From the NCBI GenBank assembly GCA_902826615.1, contig CADEFN010000004.1, positions 62,001 to 126,000 on the forward strand: a stretch of 64,000 bases of DNA, in the 5' to 3' direction. This document shows positions 19,361 through 27,469 of the stretch, piece after piece; position 1 is the stretch's first letter; the number at the start of each line of letters is the position of its first letter. The notes below the pieces were generated by a model. That model was not told where the DNA came from, ran no database searches, and saw nothing but the letters and a program-made list of their open reading frames with translations. A program made the position numbers and the translations under genes. This stretch comes from an uncultured Gemmatimonadota bacterium. Lineage in GTDB: Bacteria > Gemmatimonadota > Gemmatimonadetes > Gemmatimonadales > Gemmatimonadaceae.

Positions 19361-20266
19361 CTACGTGCCGAACGCGGCAATGCGACGGACGACACCACCG
19401 GCGGCGTTGAGTGCCTGTTCGGCCCCGGCGCGATCGGTGTTGAGCCGGTGCATAACGAGGGCGGTCTTCACACTGCCCCCCGACGCCTCGAGCAGGGTGC
19501 GGGCCTCGTCGCGCGAAGCACCGGTGAGGGCGCTCAGGATTCGCTCCGAGCGGTCCTTGAGCTTCACATTGGTCGCGCGCAGGTCGACCATGAGATTGCC
19601 GTACGTCTTGCCCACGCGGATCATCGCGCCGGTGGTGATCATGTTGAGGATCATCTTGGTGGCGGTGCCTGCCTTGAGCCTCGTGGAGCCGGTGACCACC
19701 TCGGGGCCGGCGACCGCGACGATGAGCGCGTCGAGCGTGTCGCCAAAAGCAGCGTCCACCGGAGTGCAAGCCACCAGCGCCGTGCGTGCACCGCGCTCGC
19801 GGGCCCGGGCCAGTGCTCCGCGCACAAACGGTGTAGTGCCAGATGCAGCGATCCCCACGAGGACATCGGCTGCCCCGAGTTGTTTCTCGTCGATGGCGGC
19901 GGCGCCGCCAGCGGGGCTGTCTTCGGCGCCTTCCTGTGAACGGAACACTGCGCGTTCGCCGCCGGCGATGATGCCCTGCACCAAATCGGGGTCGGAGCCG
20001 AAGGTGGGCGGGCACTCGCTCGCATCGAGAATCCCGAGCCGCCCTGAGGTACCGGCGCCGACATAAAAGAGTCGTCCATTGCCCCGAAAGGCCGTTTCGA
20101 CAAAGCCGATCACCCGGGCTATCGGCTCGCGCTGCGTGGCCACGGCGTCGGCCACCAGCCGGTCTTCGGCGTTCATGATGTCGACGATTTCCAGCGGCGA
20201 GGCGAGGTCGATCTCGGCGCTTCGCAGGTTCCGCTGCTCGGTTACGCGACTATCGCCAATGGACAC
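19361..20266 (-). CDS. murQ: N-acetylmuramic acid 6-phosphate etherase
   Basis: This 301-residue lyase cleaves the D-lactyl ether of MurNAc-6-phosphate to GlcNAc-6-phosphate and D-lactate. It shows the single SIS-domain core of MurQ: TEQRN at the start, YVGAGTSGRLG binding the sugar phosphate, LDASECPPTFG, GIAASGTTPFV, and the late motif STRLKAGTATKMILNMI. The C-terminal helices carry LEASGGSVKTAL. The start is chosen at GTG 20266 so that TEQRN sits near the N-terminus as in E. coli MurQ (298 residues). An ATG 21 codons upstream would add a non-conserved Arg/Pro stretch. No MurP phosphotransferase importer is nearby, consistent with a role on internally recovered anhydro-sugars through the adjacent anmK. 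Confidence 0.96.
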   Translation of the reverse strand: MSIGDSRVTEQRNLRSAEIDLASPLEIVDIMNAEDRLVADAVATQREPIARVIGFVETAFRGNGRLFYVGAGTSGRLGILDASECPPTFGSDPDLVQGIIAGGERAVFRSQEGAEDSPAGGAAAIDEKQLGAADVLVGIAASGTTPFVRGALARARERGARTALVACTPVDAAFGDTLDALIVAVAGPEVVTGSTRLKAGTATKMILNMITTGAMIRVGKTYGNLMVDLRATNVKLKDRSERILSALTGASRDEARTLLEASGGSVKTALVMHRLNTDRAGAEQALNAAGGVVRRIAAFGT

Positions 20267-20382
20267 GCCAAGAGCTGGGGTTGGTGGCACGCGTCGGTGT
20301 CTCGGGGGTTGAAGCAGTTGGCCGGTCAAATCTCATCGGAAAGATGAGCCGTCACGGTAAGTTACCCCCTCCACTTCGTCCG

Positions 20383-21006
20383 ATGCACCCACGCACTCGC
20401 CTGCTGCTCGCACTGCTGATCGCCATCCCGCTCCGCGGTGAGGCGCAGACCACACCCAAGTGGTTTGTCTCGGCTGGTGCCGGGGTGCAATGGGGACCCT
20501 ATGTGGTCGATCAGCAGAGCAACGCGTCATGGGACTTTGACGGCGGCTTCGGTTTTCGCGGTGCGGTCGAACGACAGCTTACCCCGCAGTTCTCGGCCGG
20601 CCTGGCCTTCAATCGTGCGCGGCTCCCGCTGACGTACACCAACTTCGGCGGGGGCTCATGCGGTCGCTGCGCAGCCGACGCAACCGTGTCGTCGTACGGC
20701 ATCATGGCGAGATATGGCGGGGGCGGCCGACAGGCCCTCCATCAGGTGATCGAAGGTTTTGCAGGAGCACTTCGGTATGGCAACTTCACGCAGACACAGG
20801 GCGGCGCCACACTCGCTCCCACATCGAACACCGACCTGGCCCTTGGCGTCGGCTATGGCTTTGGCATCACCATCGCGCCAGACTGGCATCTGGCGCTGGT
20901 TCAGGACGCCGTGACGGCGGTGCATGAGCGGAGCACGCTGCAGCAGGCGGGAGGACGCATGGTGCAGCACTACATGACGCGTCTCACACTGCGAGTGGGC
21001 TTCTAG
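20383..21006 (+). CDS. Small outer-membrane beta-barrel protein
   Basis: This 207-residue exported protein has the signal MHPRTRLLLALLIAIPLRG, cut near GEAQ, followed by alternating amphipathic strands rich in Gly and aromatics (WFVSAGAGVQWGPYV, DFDGGFGFRGAVERQL, LALGVGYGFGITI). It ends in the classic RLTLRVGF terminal strand with C-terminal Phe recognised by the BAM complex. This looks like an OmpW/OmpX-like eight-strand barrel. There are two Cys (GSCGRC) in a loop near residue 93. The ATG at 20383 is preferred over ATG 20344 because only it directly begins a signal peptide. The gene diverges from murQ. Ligand or function unknown. Confidence 0.8.
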   Translation: MHPRTRLLLALLIAIPLRGEAQTTPKWFVSAGAGVQWGPYVVDQQSNASWDFDGGFGFRGAVERQLTPQFSAGLAFNRARLPLTYTNFGGGSCGRCAADATVSSYGIMARYGGGGRQALHQVIEGFAGALRYGNFTQTQGGATLAPTSNTDLALGVGYGFGITIAPDWHLALVQDAVTAVHERSTLQQAGGRMVQHYMTRLTLRVGF

Positions 21007-21104
21007 CCAGCGGTGTCCAGCGACCCGTAATCCGCAACCGGCGGGAGCGGTTAGAATGTGCGGGGGGCCAGCCTGCCCCATTGATCACCTCAAAGCTCCC
21101 GTAG

Positions 21105-22682
21105 ATGCATTTCCCGCCGGTGGTGCTGGCGATCGCCTTCGCCGCACTGGTCATCGCCCTTACCGCCCTGGCTCGTCGGCTCCCGATTCCGAGCCCGATC
21201 CTGCAGGTCGTCGCCGGCATCGCGCTCGGGCTCGTGCCCGGCATGAACGTTCCGGAGCTCGAGCCTGACATCGTCTTCTTTGTCTTCCTTCCGCCAATCC
21301 TCTGGGCGGCAGCGTTCTTTACGTCGCTGCGCGAGTTCAAGGCGAACCGGAGACCGATCGGGCTGCTCGCGGTTGGGCTGGTGCTTGCCACCACGGCGGT
21401 GGTTGCGATCACGGCGCGGGCGCTGCTACCCGGACTCCCCTGGGCCATCGCGGTGGCGCTGGGCGCCATCGTATCCCCGCCGGATGCCGTTGCCGCCGCC
21501 GCGATTGTCTCGAGGCTGCCGGTTCCCCGCCGAGTCATCGTCGTGCTCGAAGGGGAGAGCCTGGTCAACGATGCGTCGGCGCTGGTGCTCTACCGCACTG
21601 CCGTCGCAGCGGCAGTGACCGGGGTGTTCAGCTGGGGTGAGTCGATCGTGCGGTTTTTCATCGACGCCGGCGTCGGAACGGTCGTCGGGCTTGTCGTGGG
21701 GTGGCTGATCATTCGGGCGCTCAAGTTCACACGCGAGCCGCTGGCGGAAACACTCCTGACACTTGCCGGCCCATATGTCGCCTGGGTGGCTGCCGAAACC
21801 ATTCACGTGTCGGCGGTGCTGGCCTGCGTGGCAGGCGGGTTGTACACACGCCAGCACTTCTCGACGGCGGTGTCACCGGTCTCGCGAGTGCAGGCACGGG
21901 CGGTGTGGGACCTGTTCGTGTTCCTGCTCAATGCGCTCATCTTCCTCATCCTGGGCCTGCAGTTTTCGGCGCTCATCGACTCGGTCCCGGCAGGCGCGCT
22001 GGCTTCGGTGGCAAGGTCAGCGGCAATCATCAGTTTGGTGGTTATTGCCATCCGGCTGGTCTGGGTGCCGATCGCCACCTTCCTGCCGCGGTGGCTGAGC
22101 GCGGAGACACGACGCCGTGACCCGGTCCCCGGATGGAAGCCCATCTTTCTGGTGTCGTGGACCGCCATGCGTGGCATCGTCACGCTGGCGTCGGCCCTGG
22201 CGCTGCCACGCACGTTAGGCGATGGCACACCCTTTCCGTACCGGACCGAGGTCATCCTGATCTCGATGGGAGTGATCCTGGCAACACTCCTGGTGCAGGG
22301 TTTCAGTCTGAGCCCGATCATCAAGGCCTTTCGCTTCCAGCCGGAACACGCTCACCACGATGAGGAACGGCTCGCCCGACGCGAAAGTCTGCGTCGCGGC
22401 GCCGAGGCGCTGGATGACATGTCACGCGAGGGATGGGCCGATCCAGCCGATGTCTCGTGGATGCGGAGTGAGCTGCAGGACAAGATGCGGTTGCAGCAGC
22501 ATGGGGCAACGCCCGAGGGACGCCGCAAGCTGCGTGTCGGTGTGATCAACGCCGAACGCCGCATGCTCCTCCGCTTGCGCAACGAGGGAGCCATCTCCGA
22601 CGAGGTCATGCGGGAACTCGAAACGGAGCTGGACTACGAAGCGATGCGCGTGGGCGCCGGGGAGCTGCGGAGTAGTCGTTAG
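21105..22682 (+). CDS. CPA1-family Na+/H+ antiporter
   Basis: This 525-residue inner-membrane monovalent cation/proton exchanger has about twelve hydrophobic segments in residues 1-400. These include FFVFLPPILWAAAF, the unwound-helix region with GAIVSPPDAVAAAAI (the functional Asp of the CPA1 SPPDAV motif), LEGESLVNDASALV, and SWTAMRGIVTLASALALP near residue 350. These are hallmarks of NhaP/YjcE-type antiporters. The cytoplasmic tail (about 410-525) is charged and helical. Its stop codon TAG overlaps the stop TAA of the convergent Kir-like channel gene by three bases, so the two genes share their last nucleotides. Two monovalent cation transport genes converging here suggests a local role in Na+/K+/pH homeostasis, which is inference. 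Confidence 0.95.
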   Translation: MHFPPVVLAIAFAALVIALTALARRLPIPSPILQVVAGIALGLVPGMNVPELEPDIVFFVFLPPILWAAAFFTSLREFKANRRPIGLLAVGLVLATTAVVAITARALLPGLPWAIAVALGAIVSPPDAVAAAAIVSRLPVPRRVIVVLEGESLVNDASALVLYRTAVAAAVTGVFSWGESIVRFFIDAGVGTVVGLVVGWLIIRALKFTREPLAETLLTLAGPYVAWVAAETIHVSAVLACVAGGLYTRQHFSTAVSPVSRVQARAVWDLFVFLLNALIFLILGLQFSALIDSVPAGALASVARSAAIISLVVIAIRLVWVPIATFLPRWLSAETRRRDPVPGWKPIFLVSWTAMRGIVTLASALALPRTLGDGTPFPYRTEVILISMGVILATLLVQGFSLSPIIKAFRFQPEHAHHDEERLARRESLRRGAEALDDMSREGWADPADVSWMRSELQDKMRLQQHGATPEGRRKLRVGVINAERRMLLRLRNEGAISDEVMRELETELDYEAMRVGAGELRSSR

Positions 22683-23707
22683 GCCGGGAGCGCGGGCACG
22701 CCGGCTTCGGCTGCGGCTGGTACCGCGGTGGCGCCATCGTCCAGCCGGTCGGTGCGGTCCAGCCGGTCGACGTCAATCGCAATCACGCCGTCTTCTGCTT
22801 GCATGAAGATGTCGGCGAACTTCACATCCCAGCGGACCTCGTCCCAGAGGTACGACATGCGCGACGTCACGTGTGTGGAGAAGGTTTCCTCATGGGCGCG
22901 CACGTGGACCAGAAATTCGGCCTGGGCGGCATGCAGGCCCTCCGGGGTAATGCCGCGCAGCGGACTGGAGGCCGTGATGGGATGCACGACGGTCCAGTGC
23001 AGCGTGAAGAACTCGACCGTGCTGCGTTCAAGCTCCAGCTGATGGAAGCGACGTTCGCGGCTGCCATTCACATCCTCGAACCAGGCGAGGTTGAGGCGAA
23101 CCTGTACGTCGCTCAACTCACCGGGTTTGATGTTGACCATGCGAAACATGAGGGCGCGTCCGCCGCGATAGGGCGCGACAATCGCCGACTCGCTGAAGCG
23201 GACACTCATGCGAGGCCGGGTGATGCGCGCCACGAGCAGTCCGCCGAGTCCGAGCATAACGAGAGGGCCAAGCAGGGACTCGAAGATCACCAGCCAGGTG
23301 GCCGTGGCTCCCACGGCGTGCATGGGACCCGTGCCGGCCGTGGTAAAGATCCCGACGCTGAAGGCAAAGGCCCGCAGAAAGGTGTCACTGATCCCCATCT
23401 GCTCCTGCCCCGCCAGCGCCGCCGATCCCAGCGCGGTATAGGCCGCAGTGAAGAGCCCGTTGAGCAGCAACATCGCAAAGATCGACCAGGCCAGGAACTG
23501 CGGCCAGCTGGCGTTGAGCGCCTCCTGATAAAATCGGTCAGAGCGCTGCGTCCCGAGGCCATATTTGCGGCTGTTGGGGGTACCGTCGCGAGAGAGAAAG
23601 CGGCCGCGAACCTGCTGGGCAACGACGCGTCCGAATCCGAGGTCTTCGGTGGGACGGTCGGCAGCGGGAATAGTGGGTTCTGTTGCGGGCTTTGTCGGAG
23701 CGCTCAC
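22679..23707 (-). CDS. KirBac-like inward-rectifier channel homologue with altered filter
   Basis: This 342-residue two-helix pore protein has a cytoplasmic immunoglobulin-like Kir domain. The order matches KirBac1.1: an N-terminal slide helix (SDRFYQEALNASW), outer helix (residues 70-90), pore helix ending SVGIFTTAGTG, inner helix (135-160), the VARITRPR junction, then the C-terminal domain with AIVAPYRGG, WTVVHPI and SSPLRGITPE. The selectivity filter is the oddity: where potassium channels read TVGYG, this has T123-A-G-T-G127. The Tyr is replaced by Thr and the Val by Ala, so K+ selectivity cannot be assumed. The His of MHAVG matches the filter-following MHP of KirBac. Proline/alanine-rich ends are probably disordered. 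It converges on the CPA1 gene with overlapping stop codons. Confidence 0.88.
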   Translation of the reverse strand: MSAPTKPATEPTIPAADRPTEDLGFGRVVAQQVRGRFLSRDGTPNSRKYGLGTQRSDRFYQEALNASWPQFLAWSIFAMLLLNGLFTAAYTALGSAALAGQEQMGISDTFLRAFAFSVGIFTTAGTGPMHAVGATATWLVIFESLLGPLVMLGLGGLLVARITRPRMSVRFSESAIVAPYRGGRALMFRMVNIKPGELSDVQVRLNLAWFEDVNGSRERRFHQLELERSTVEFFTLHWTVVHPITASSPLRGITPEGLHAAQAEFLVHVRAHEETFSTHVTSRMSYLWDEVRWDVKFADIFMQAEDGVIAIDVDRLDRTDRLDDGATAVPAAAEAGVPALPA

Positions 23708-23880
23708 GGTCTGTCAGAAGGTGCGGGATCCCGGAATTCTAACCCGCCGTGGACCAGCGCACCCCTCGGCCATTTATCCGGGGGGGACGGGGCGTCCAAT
23801 ATCGCCGACGTGCGAAACATCCCAACTTCCTGCGCGTCGTTGGTGAACGATATTGTACTTCCCCCTGAGCGGGAGCCTTG

Positions 23881-24849
23881 GTGACACCCACGGGATTGGC
23901 TGCAACAGCGCTGTCGCGACCTGAACGCAAACGCCTCGATGAGCTGCTGACGGCATCGAGCCGAACGTTCGCTCTCACCATTCCGCTCCTCCCCGAGCCG
24001 ACGCGGACCGAGGTCACGCTTGCGTACCTGGTCTTTCGGGTCGCCGACACCCTCGAGGACGCCACCAACTGGACGGTGGGCGAGAAGCTGGCGGCGCTGG
24101 ACCAATTTGCGCGGCTGCTCGAAATGCCCGACCCGGACCGCGTGGCAGAACTCAGCGCGGCGTGGAGTGCTCGCCCGCCGGTGGACCACAAGGGTTATCA
24201 GGAACTGCTCCTCGATATGCCGCTGGTCTTCCGCGCCGCGGCCTCGCTCCGCCCGGCCTCGTGGGCCATCATTGCCAAGCACTCGGTGCGGACCACGCGC
24301 GGCATGGAAGCTTTTGTCTCACGTGACCGGTCGGCGCCCGTCCGGCTGAACGATCTCGACGATCTCCGTGCCTACTGCTACACGGTGGCCGGGATCGTGG
24401 GCGAGATGGTGACCGAGCTGGTCCTCCTGGGGCGGCAGCAACTCCTGGTGGTGGCGCACGACCTGCGCGCCGATGCATCGGCCTTTGGTGAAGGGCTGCA
24501 ACTGGTGAACATCCTCAAGGACGCCGACGCCGACGAACGCGAAGGACGTAACTTTCTGCCGCAGAATGCCGACCGGGCGGGCATCACCCGACTGGCCTTC
24601 GAGGGGCTGGACGCCGCCGCGCGCTATTGCGCGCGTCTGGAGTCCGCCGGCGCGGAACGTGGCGTCCTGGAGTCGGTGGCGCTGCCCATAGTGCTGGCCC
24701 GCGCCACGTTACAGCGGGTGCAGCGGCTTGGCCCCGGTGCCAAACTTGGGCGTGCGCAGGTGGTGGCACTGGTGGCGCGCTTGCAGGGGGCCATTGCCCG
24801 CGGTCGGCTTGGGGAGTTCGTGGCACGAGAGCAGCCGGCGCTGGGGTAG
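23881..24849 (+). CDS. Squalene/phytoene synthase family protein
   Basis: This 322-residue trans-isoprenyl diphosphate synthase condenses two C15 or C20 prenyl diphosphates head-to-head. Both metal-binding Asp-rich motifs are visible: RVADTLED near residue 55 (DxxED type) and NILKDADADEREGRNFLP near 215 (DxxxD). SSRTFALTIPLLP at the start and YTVAGIVGEMV in the middle are also family-typical. Product (squalene for hopanoids, or phytoene/diapophytoene for carotenoids) cannot be decided from the motifs; no desaturase or cyclase gene is adjacent. GTG 23881 follows a GGGAG Shine-Dalgarno; the TTG one codon earlier is a possible alternative. The 85-bp gap to ggt allows cotranscription. It diverges from the Kir-like gene. 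Confidence 0.9.
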   Translation: MTPTGLAATALSRPERKRLDELLTASSRTFALTIPLLPEPTRTEVTLAYLVFRVADTLEDATNWTVGEKLAALDQFARLLEMPDPDRVAELSAAWSARPPVDHKGYQELLLDMPLVFRAAASLRPASWAIIAKHSVRTTRGMEAFVSRDRSAPVRLNDLDDLRAYCYTVAGIVGEMVTELVLLGRQQLLVVAHDLRADASAFGEGLQLVNILKDADADEREGRNFLPQNADRAGITRLAFEGLDAAARYCARLESAGAERGVLESVALPIVLARATLQRVQRLGPGAKLGRAQVVALVARLQGAIARGRLGEFVAREQPALG

Positions 24850-24933
24850 GCACGCAGGCCCCCGCTCCGCGGGCACGACGGGAGGGCCTGTCGCCGGGTA
24901 TCTTGTAGGCTGACCCTACTCCCTGGTCGCCCA

Positions 24934-26691
24934 ATGATGCCATCTCGAGTGCGCTTGCTGAGCGCCGCCCTGCTCCTCCTCGCCGCCTGTCAGCGCCCCT
25001 CTGCCTCACGCTCGGCGTTAGGCGGTGGTGTGCCGCCGCGTCAGGCGCCCGTCTTTCCCGGAGGCTGGCGCTTTGCCCCGGGCACGCCGGCCGCGTTCGG
25101 CGAAAAGTTCATGATCGCCAGCAACGAACGTCGCGCCTCTGACGCCGGGAACGAAATCATTCGCGCGGGCGGCAATGCCGTGGATGCGGCCGTCGCCGTC
25201 GGGTTTGCGCTCGCCGTGACCTACCCGGTCGCGGGGAATATCGGCGGCGGAGGCTTCATGGTCATTCGCATGGCCGACGGCCGCAACGCCGCCATCGACT
25301 ATCGCGAGGTGGCTCCCCTGGCGGCCCATCGTGACATGTACCTCGATGCGCAGGGTAACCCAACCAACGAAAGCATCATCGGGTACCGGGCGTCGGGCGT
25401 CCCCGGTGCCGTGGCGGGCATGGCCGAGGCGTTGTCGAAGTACGGGACCATGACGTTGTCACAGGTGATGCAACCCGCCATCAAGCTGGCGCGCGATGGC
25501 TTCACGGTTGACTCGGCGCTGTATGGCTCGCTGGCGTCGAGCAAGGAGTATCTCGCCCGCTTTGACGCCCGTGATGTGTTCTACACGAATGGAGCGCCCC
25601 TCACTATCGGCAGCACCTTCAAGCAGCCTGCCCTGGCTCGCACACTCGAGTACATCGCACAGCAGGGACCCAAGGCCTTTTACGAGGGCATTGTGGGCGA
25701 TTCGATGGTCGCCGCGATGACACGTGGTGGCGGGATTATCACCACGGCCGACCTGAAGGCGTACAAACCCGAGTGGCGCACACCGATCCGCGCGAGTTAC
25801 CGGGGCTACACCTTGTTCAGCATGCCACCGGCGTCGTCAGGCGGCATCACGGTGACCGAAACACTCAACATGCTGGAAACGTGGCCCACTCTTCCCGCCT
25901 GGGGCACGCCGGAGTACGCGCACATCCTCGGGTCGGCGTATCAGCGGGCGTTCATCGACCGTAACAGCAAACTCGCCGATCCCGCCTTCGTGAAGGTTCC
26001 GATCGAGCAGCTCACCAGCAAGTCGTACGCGCAGGCACTCGCGAAAACGATCGATCCCGCCAAAAAGACGCCCACACCCAAGGATGGTTCGCAAATCGTG
26101 GACGGCATGCACACCACGCACTACTCCGTGGTAGATGACAAGGGGAATGCCGTGGCGACCACCACCACCCTCAACAACGGGTACGGGTCGGCCGTGTATC
26201 TGAAGAACGTGGGCTTCTTCATGAACGACGAGATGGACGACTTCGCCACCGCACCGGGGAAGCCGAACATGTTCGGGCTCGTGCAATACGAGGCCAATGC
26301 CATCGCGCCCGGCAAGCGGATGCTGAGTGCGATGTCCCCGACGATTGTCCTTGACCCGCGCGGTGAACTGCTGCTCGTGGTTGGGGCCGCTGGGGGGCCG
26401 CGCATCATCACGGCCACGTCGCAGGTGATCCTCAATGTGATCGATCATCGCATGAACCTCTCGGACGCCATGCGTGCACCGCGGCTGCATCATCAGGCGC
26501 TGCCCGACACCCTGATGGTGGAAACCGGAGGACTAACGAAGGAAGCCGAGGACGGTCTGCGCCGCATTGGCCATGGCATCCGGTACATGGGGGGCCTGGC
26601 CAACGTCAACGCCGTCATGCGGGTGAAGGGCGGGTGGGAGGGTGTGTCGGAGCCCCGGGTTGGTGGCACCGGGGGCACCAGCGCGCGCTGA
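24934..26691 (+). CDS. ggt: Gamma-glutamyltransferase (glutathione hydrolase), lipoprotein
   Basis: This 585-residue N-terminal-nucleophile enzyme hydrolyses or transfers the gamma-glutamyl group of glutathione-like peptides in the periplasm. It is made as a proenzyme that self-cleaves before the catalytic Thr. Here that is Thr394 in HTTHYSVVD, and the small subunit continues with LNNGYGSAV, the NDEMDDF substrate-binding segment and MLSAMSPTIV. The large subunit has ASNERRASDAGNEIIRAGGNAVDAAVA and NIGGGGFMVIR. The leader LLSAALLLLAAC predicts a lipoprotein, which is unusual since E. coli GGT is soluble periplasmic. ATG 24934 and the next codon ATG are both possible starts. It is convergent with the ankyrin gene. 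Confidence 0.95.
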   Translation: MMPSRVRLLSAALLLLAACQRPSASRSALGGGVPPRQAPVFPGGWRFAPGTPAAFGEKFMIASNERRASDAGNEIIRAGGNAVDAAVAVGFALAVTYPVAGNIGGGGFMVIRMADGRNAAIDYREVAPLAAHRDMYLDAQGNPTNESIIGYRASGVPGAVAGMAEALSKYGTMTLSQVMQPAIKLARDGFTVDSALYGSLASSKEYLARFDARDVFYTNGAPLTIGSTFKQPALARTLEYIAQQGPKAFYEGIVGDSMVAAMTRGGGIITTADLKAYKPEWRTPIRASYRGYTLFSMPPASSGGITVTETLNMLETWPTLPAWGTPEYAHILGSAYQRAFIDRNSKLADPAFVKVPIEQLTSKSYAQALAKTIDPAKKTPTPKDGSQIVDGMHTTHYSVVDDKGNAVATTTTLNNGYGSAVYLKNVGFFMNDEMDDFATAPGKPNMFGLVQYEANAIAPGKRMLSAMSPTIVLDPRGELLLVVGAAGGPRIITATSQVILNVIDHRMNLSDAMRAPRLHHQALPDTLMVETGGLTKEAEDGLRRIGHGIRYMGGLANVNAVMRVKGGWEGVSEPRVGGTGGTSAR

Positions 26692-26706
26692 CGACACTCG
26701 CCGGGC

Positions 26707-26738
26707 AGCGCGCGCGGTCACCCCCTCACCCGCGCGCT
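26707..26738. terminator. Imperfect GC hairpin at convergent gene ends
   Basis: AGCGCGCG and CGCGCGCT arms separated by 16 bases (with an inner GGT/ACC pair) overlap the stop codon of the ankyrin gene and lie 16 bp past the ggt stop. No T-run is present, so termination activity is uncertain. Confidence 0.3.
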
Positions 26739-27457
26739 CGCTTCGCGCCCTGGCCAACAAGCCACTCGATGAGATCGGTCGCGCCACTATCGTGCGCTGC
26801 GTCGAGAGGTGTCTTGTGGTCCCAGCCGATCCAGTTGAGAGCCGCGCCACGCTGGAGCAGGTACTCGGCGACCGCTCGCTGACCACCGCGGCAGGCATGC
26901 CACAAGGCGCCGGTGAGGACGTCGGAGGCCGGAGCTGGCACCTGCGAGCACAACGTCACTACACGGTCGTAGAGGCCTAGCGCCGCCGCCTGGGAGAGTG
27001 TGGTGGTTGCCCCGCGCTCCAGCAGCCGCCGAGCCGCATTCCACTGCGCGAAGATCACGGCGTCGGACATCGCGGTGCCACCGGTGAACACGGCCCCCGG
27101 TGCTTCGATGTCGGCGCCACCATCGAGCAGGGCGTCGATCACCTCGAGGTCGTTGCTGCTCGCGGCGGCGTGCAGCGCAGTCTCTGGCGCATCCTGGTTG
27201 GGATTGGTGAGCGCGGCGTTGACATGTGCCCCGGCGGCAATGAGCGCCGTGACAATCGCCCGCCCGTTGGGGAAATGCCCGGGCCAGTCGGCCGCCACAT
27301 GCAGCAGGGTGCGCGACACACCACGCTCGTCGACAATGCGTACGGTGGCGAGATCGGGCACGGCGCGAAGCTGCCGCTGCAGCGCCTCGACATCGCCGGA
27401 CTGGATGGCCCCCACTATGGCGATTGCCTGCGCGTCGGATGCCGGGATGGTTCGCAT
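26726..27457 (-). CDS. Ankyrin-repeat protein
   Basis: This 243-residue soluble protein is formed of ankyrin repeats. Recognisable repeat cores are TLLHVAADW...IVTALIAAGAHVNA (about 50-80), TALHAAASSNDLEVIDALLDGGADIEA (95-120), TAMSDAVIFAQWNAARRLLERGA (127-150), a degenerate repeat at 155-180, and a last one ALWHACRGGQRAVAEYLLQRGAALN with TPLDAAHDSGATDLIEWLV. There is no signal peptide or catalytic domain, so a cytoplasmic protein-binding role is expected. The ATG at 27457 follows an AGGG Shine-Dalgarno. The pullulanase-type gene ends 13 bp upstream on the same strand, so both are probably in one transcript although no functional link is obvious. Confidence 0.9.
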   Translation of the reverse strand: MRTIPASDAQAIAIVGAIQSGDVEALQRQLRAVPDLATVRIVDERGVSRTLLHVAADWPGHFPNGRAIVTALIAAGAHVNAALTNPNQDAPETALHAAASSNDLEVIDALLDGGADIEAPGAVFTGGTAMSDAVIFAQWNAARRLLERGATTTLSQAAALGLYDRVVTLCSQVPAPASDVLTGALWHACRGGQRAVAEYLLQRGAALNWIGWDHKTPLDAAHDSGATDLIEWLVGQGAKRARG

Positions 27458-27469
27458 GGATGCCCTGGT

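Noticed and set aside
18213-20015. A 600-codon minus-strand frame that would extend anmK upstream
   Set aside because: The upstream 227 codons are out of frame over murQ and yield His/Arg/Gly-rich nonsense; anmK begins with MLLIGLMSG at 19334.
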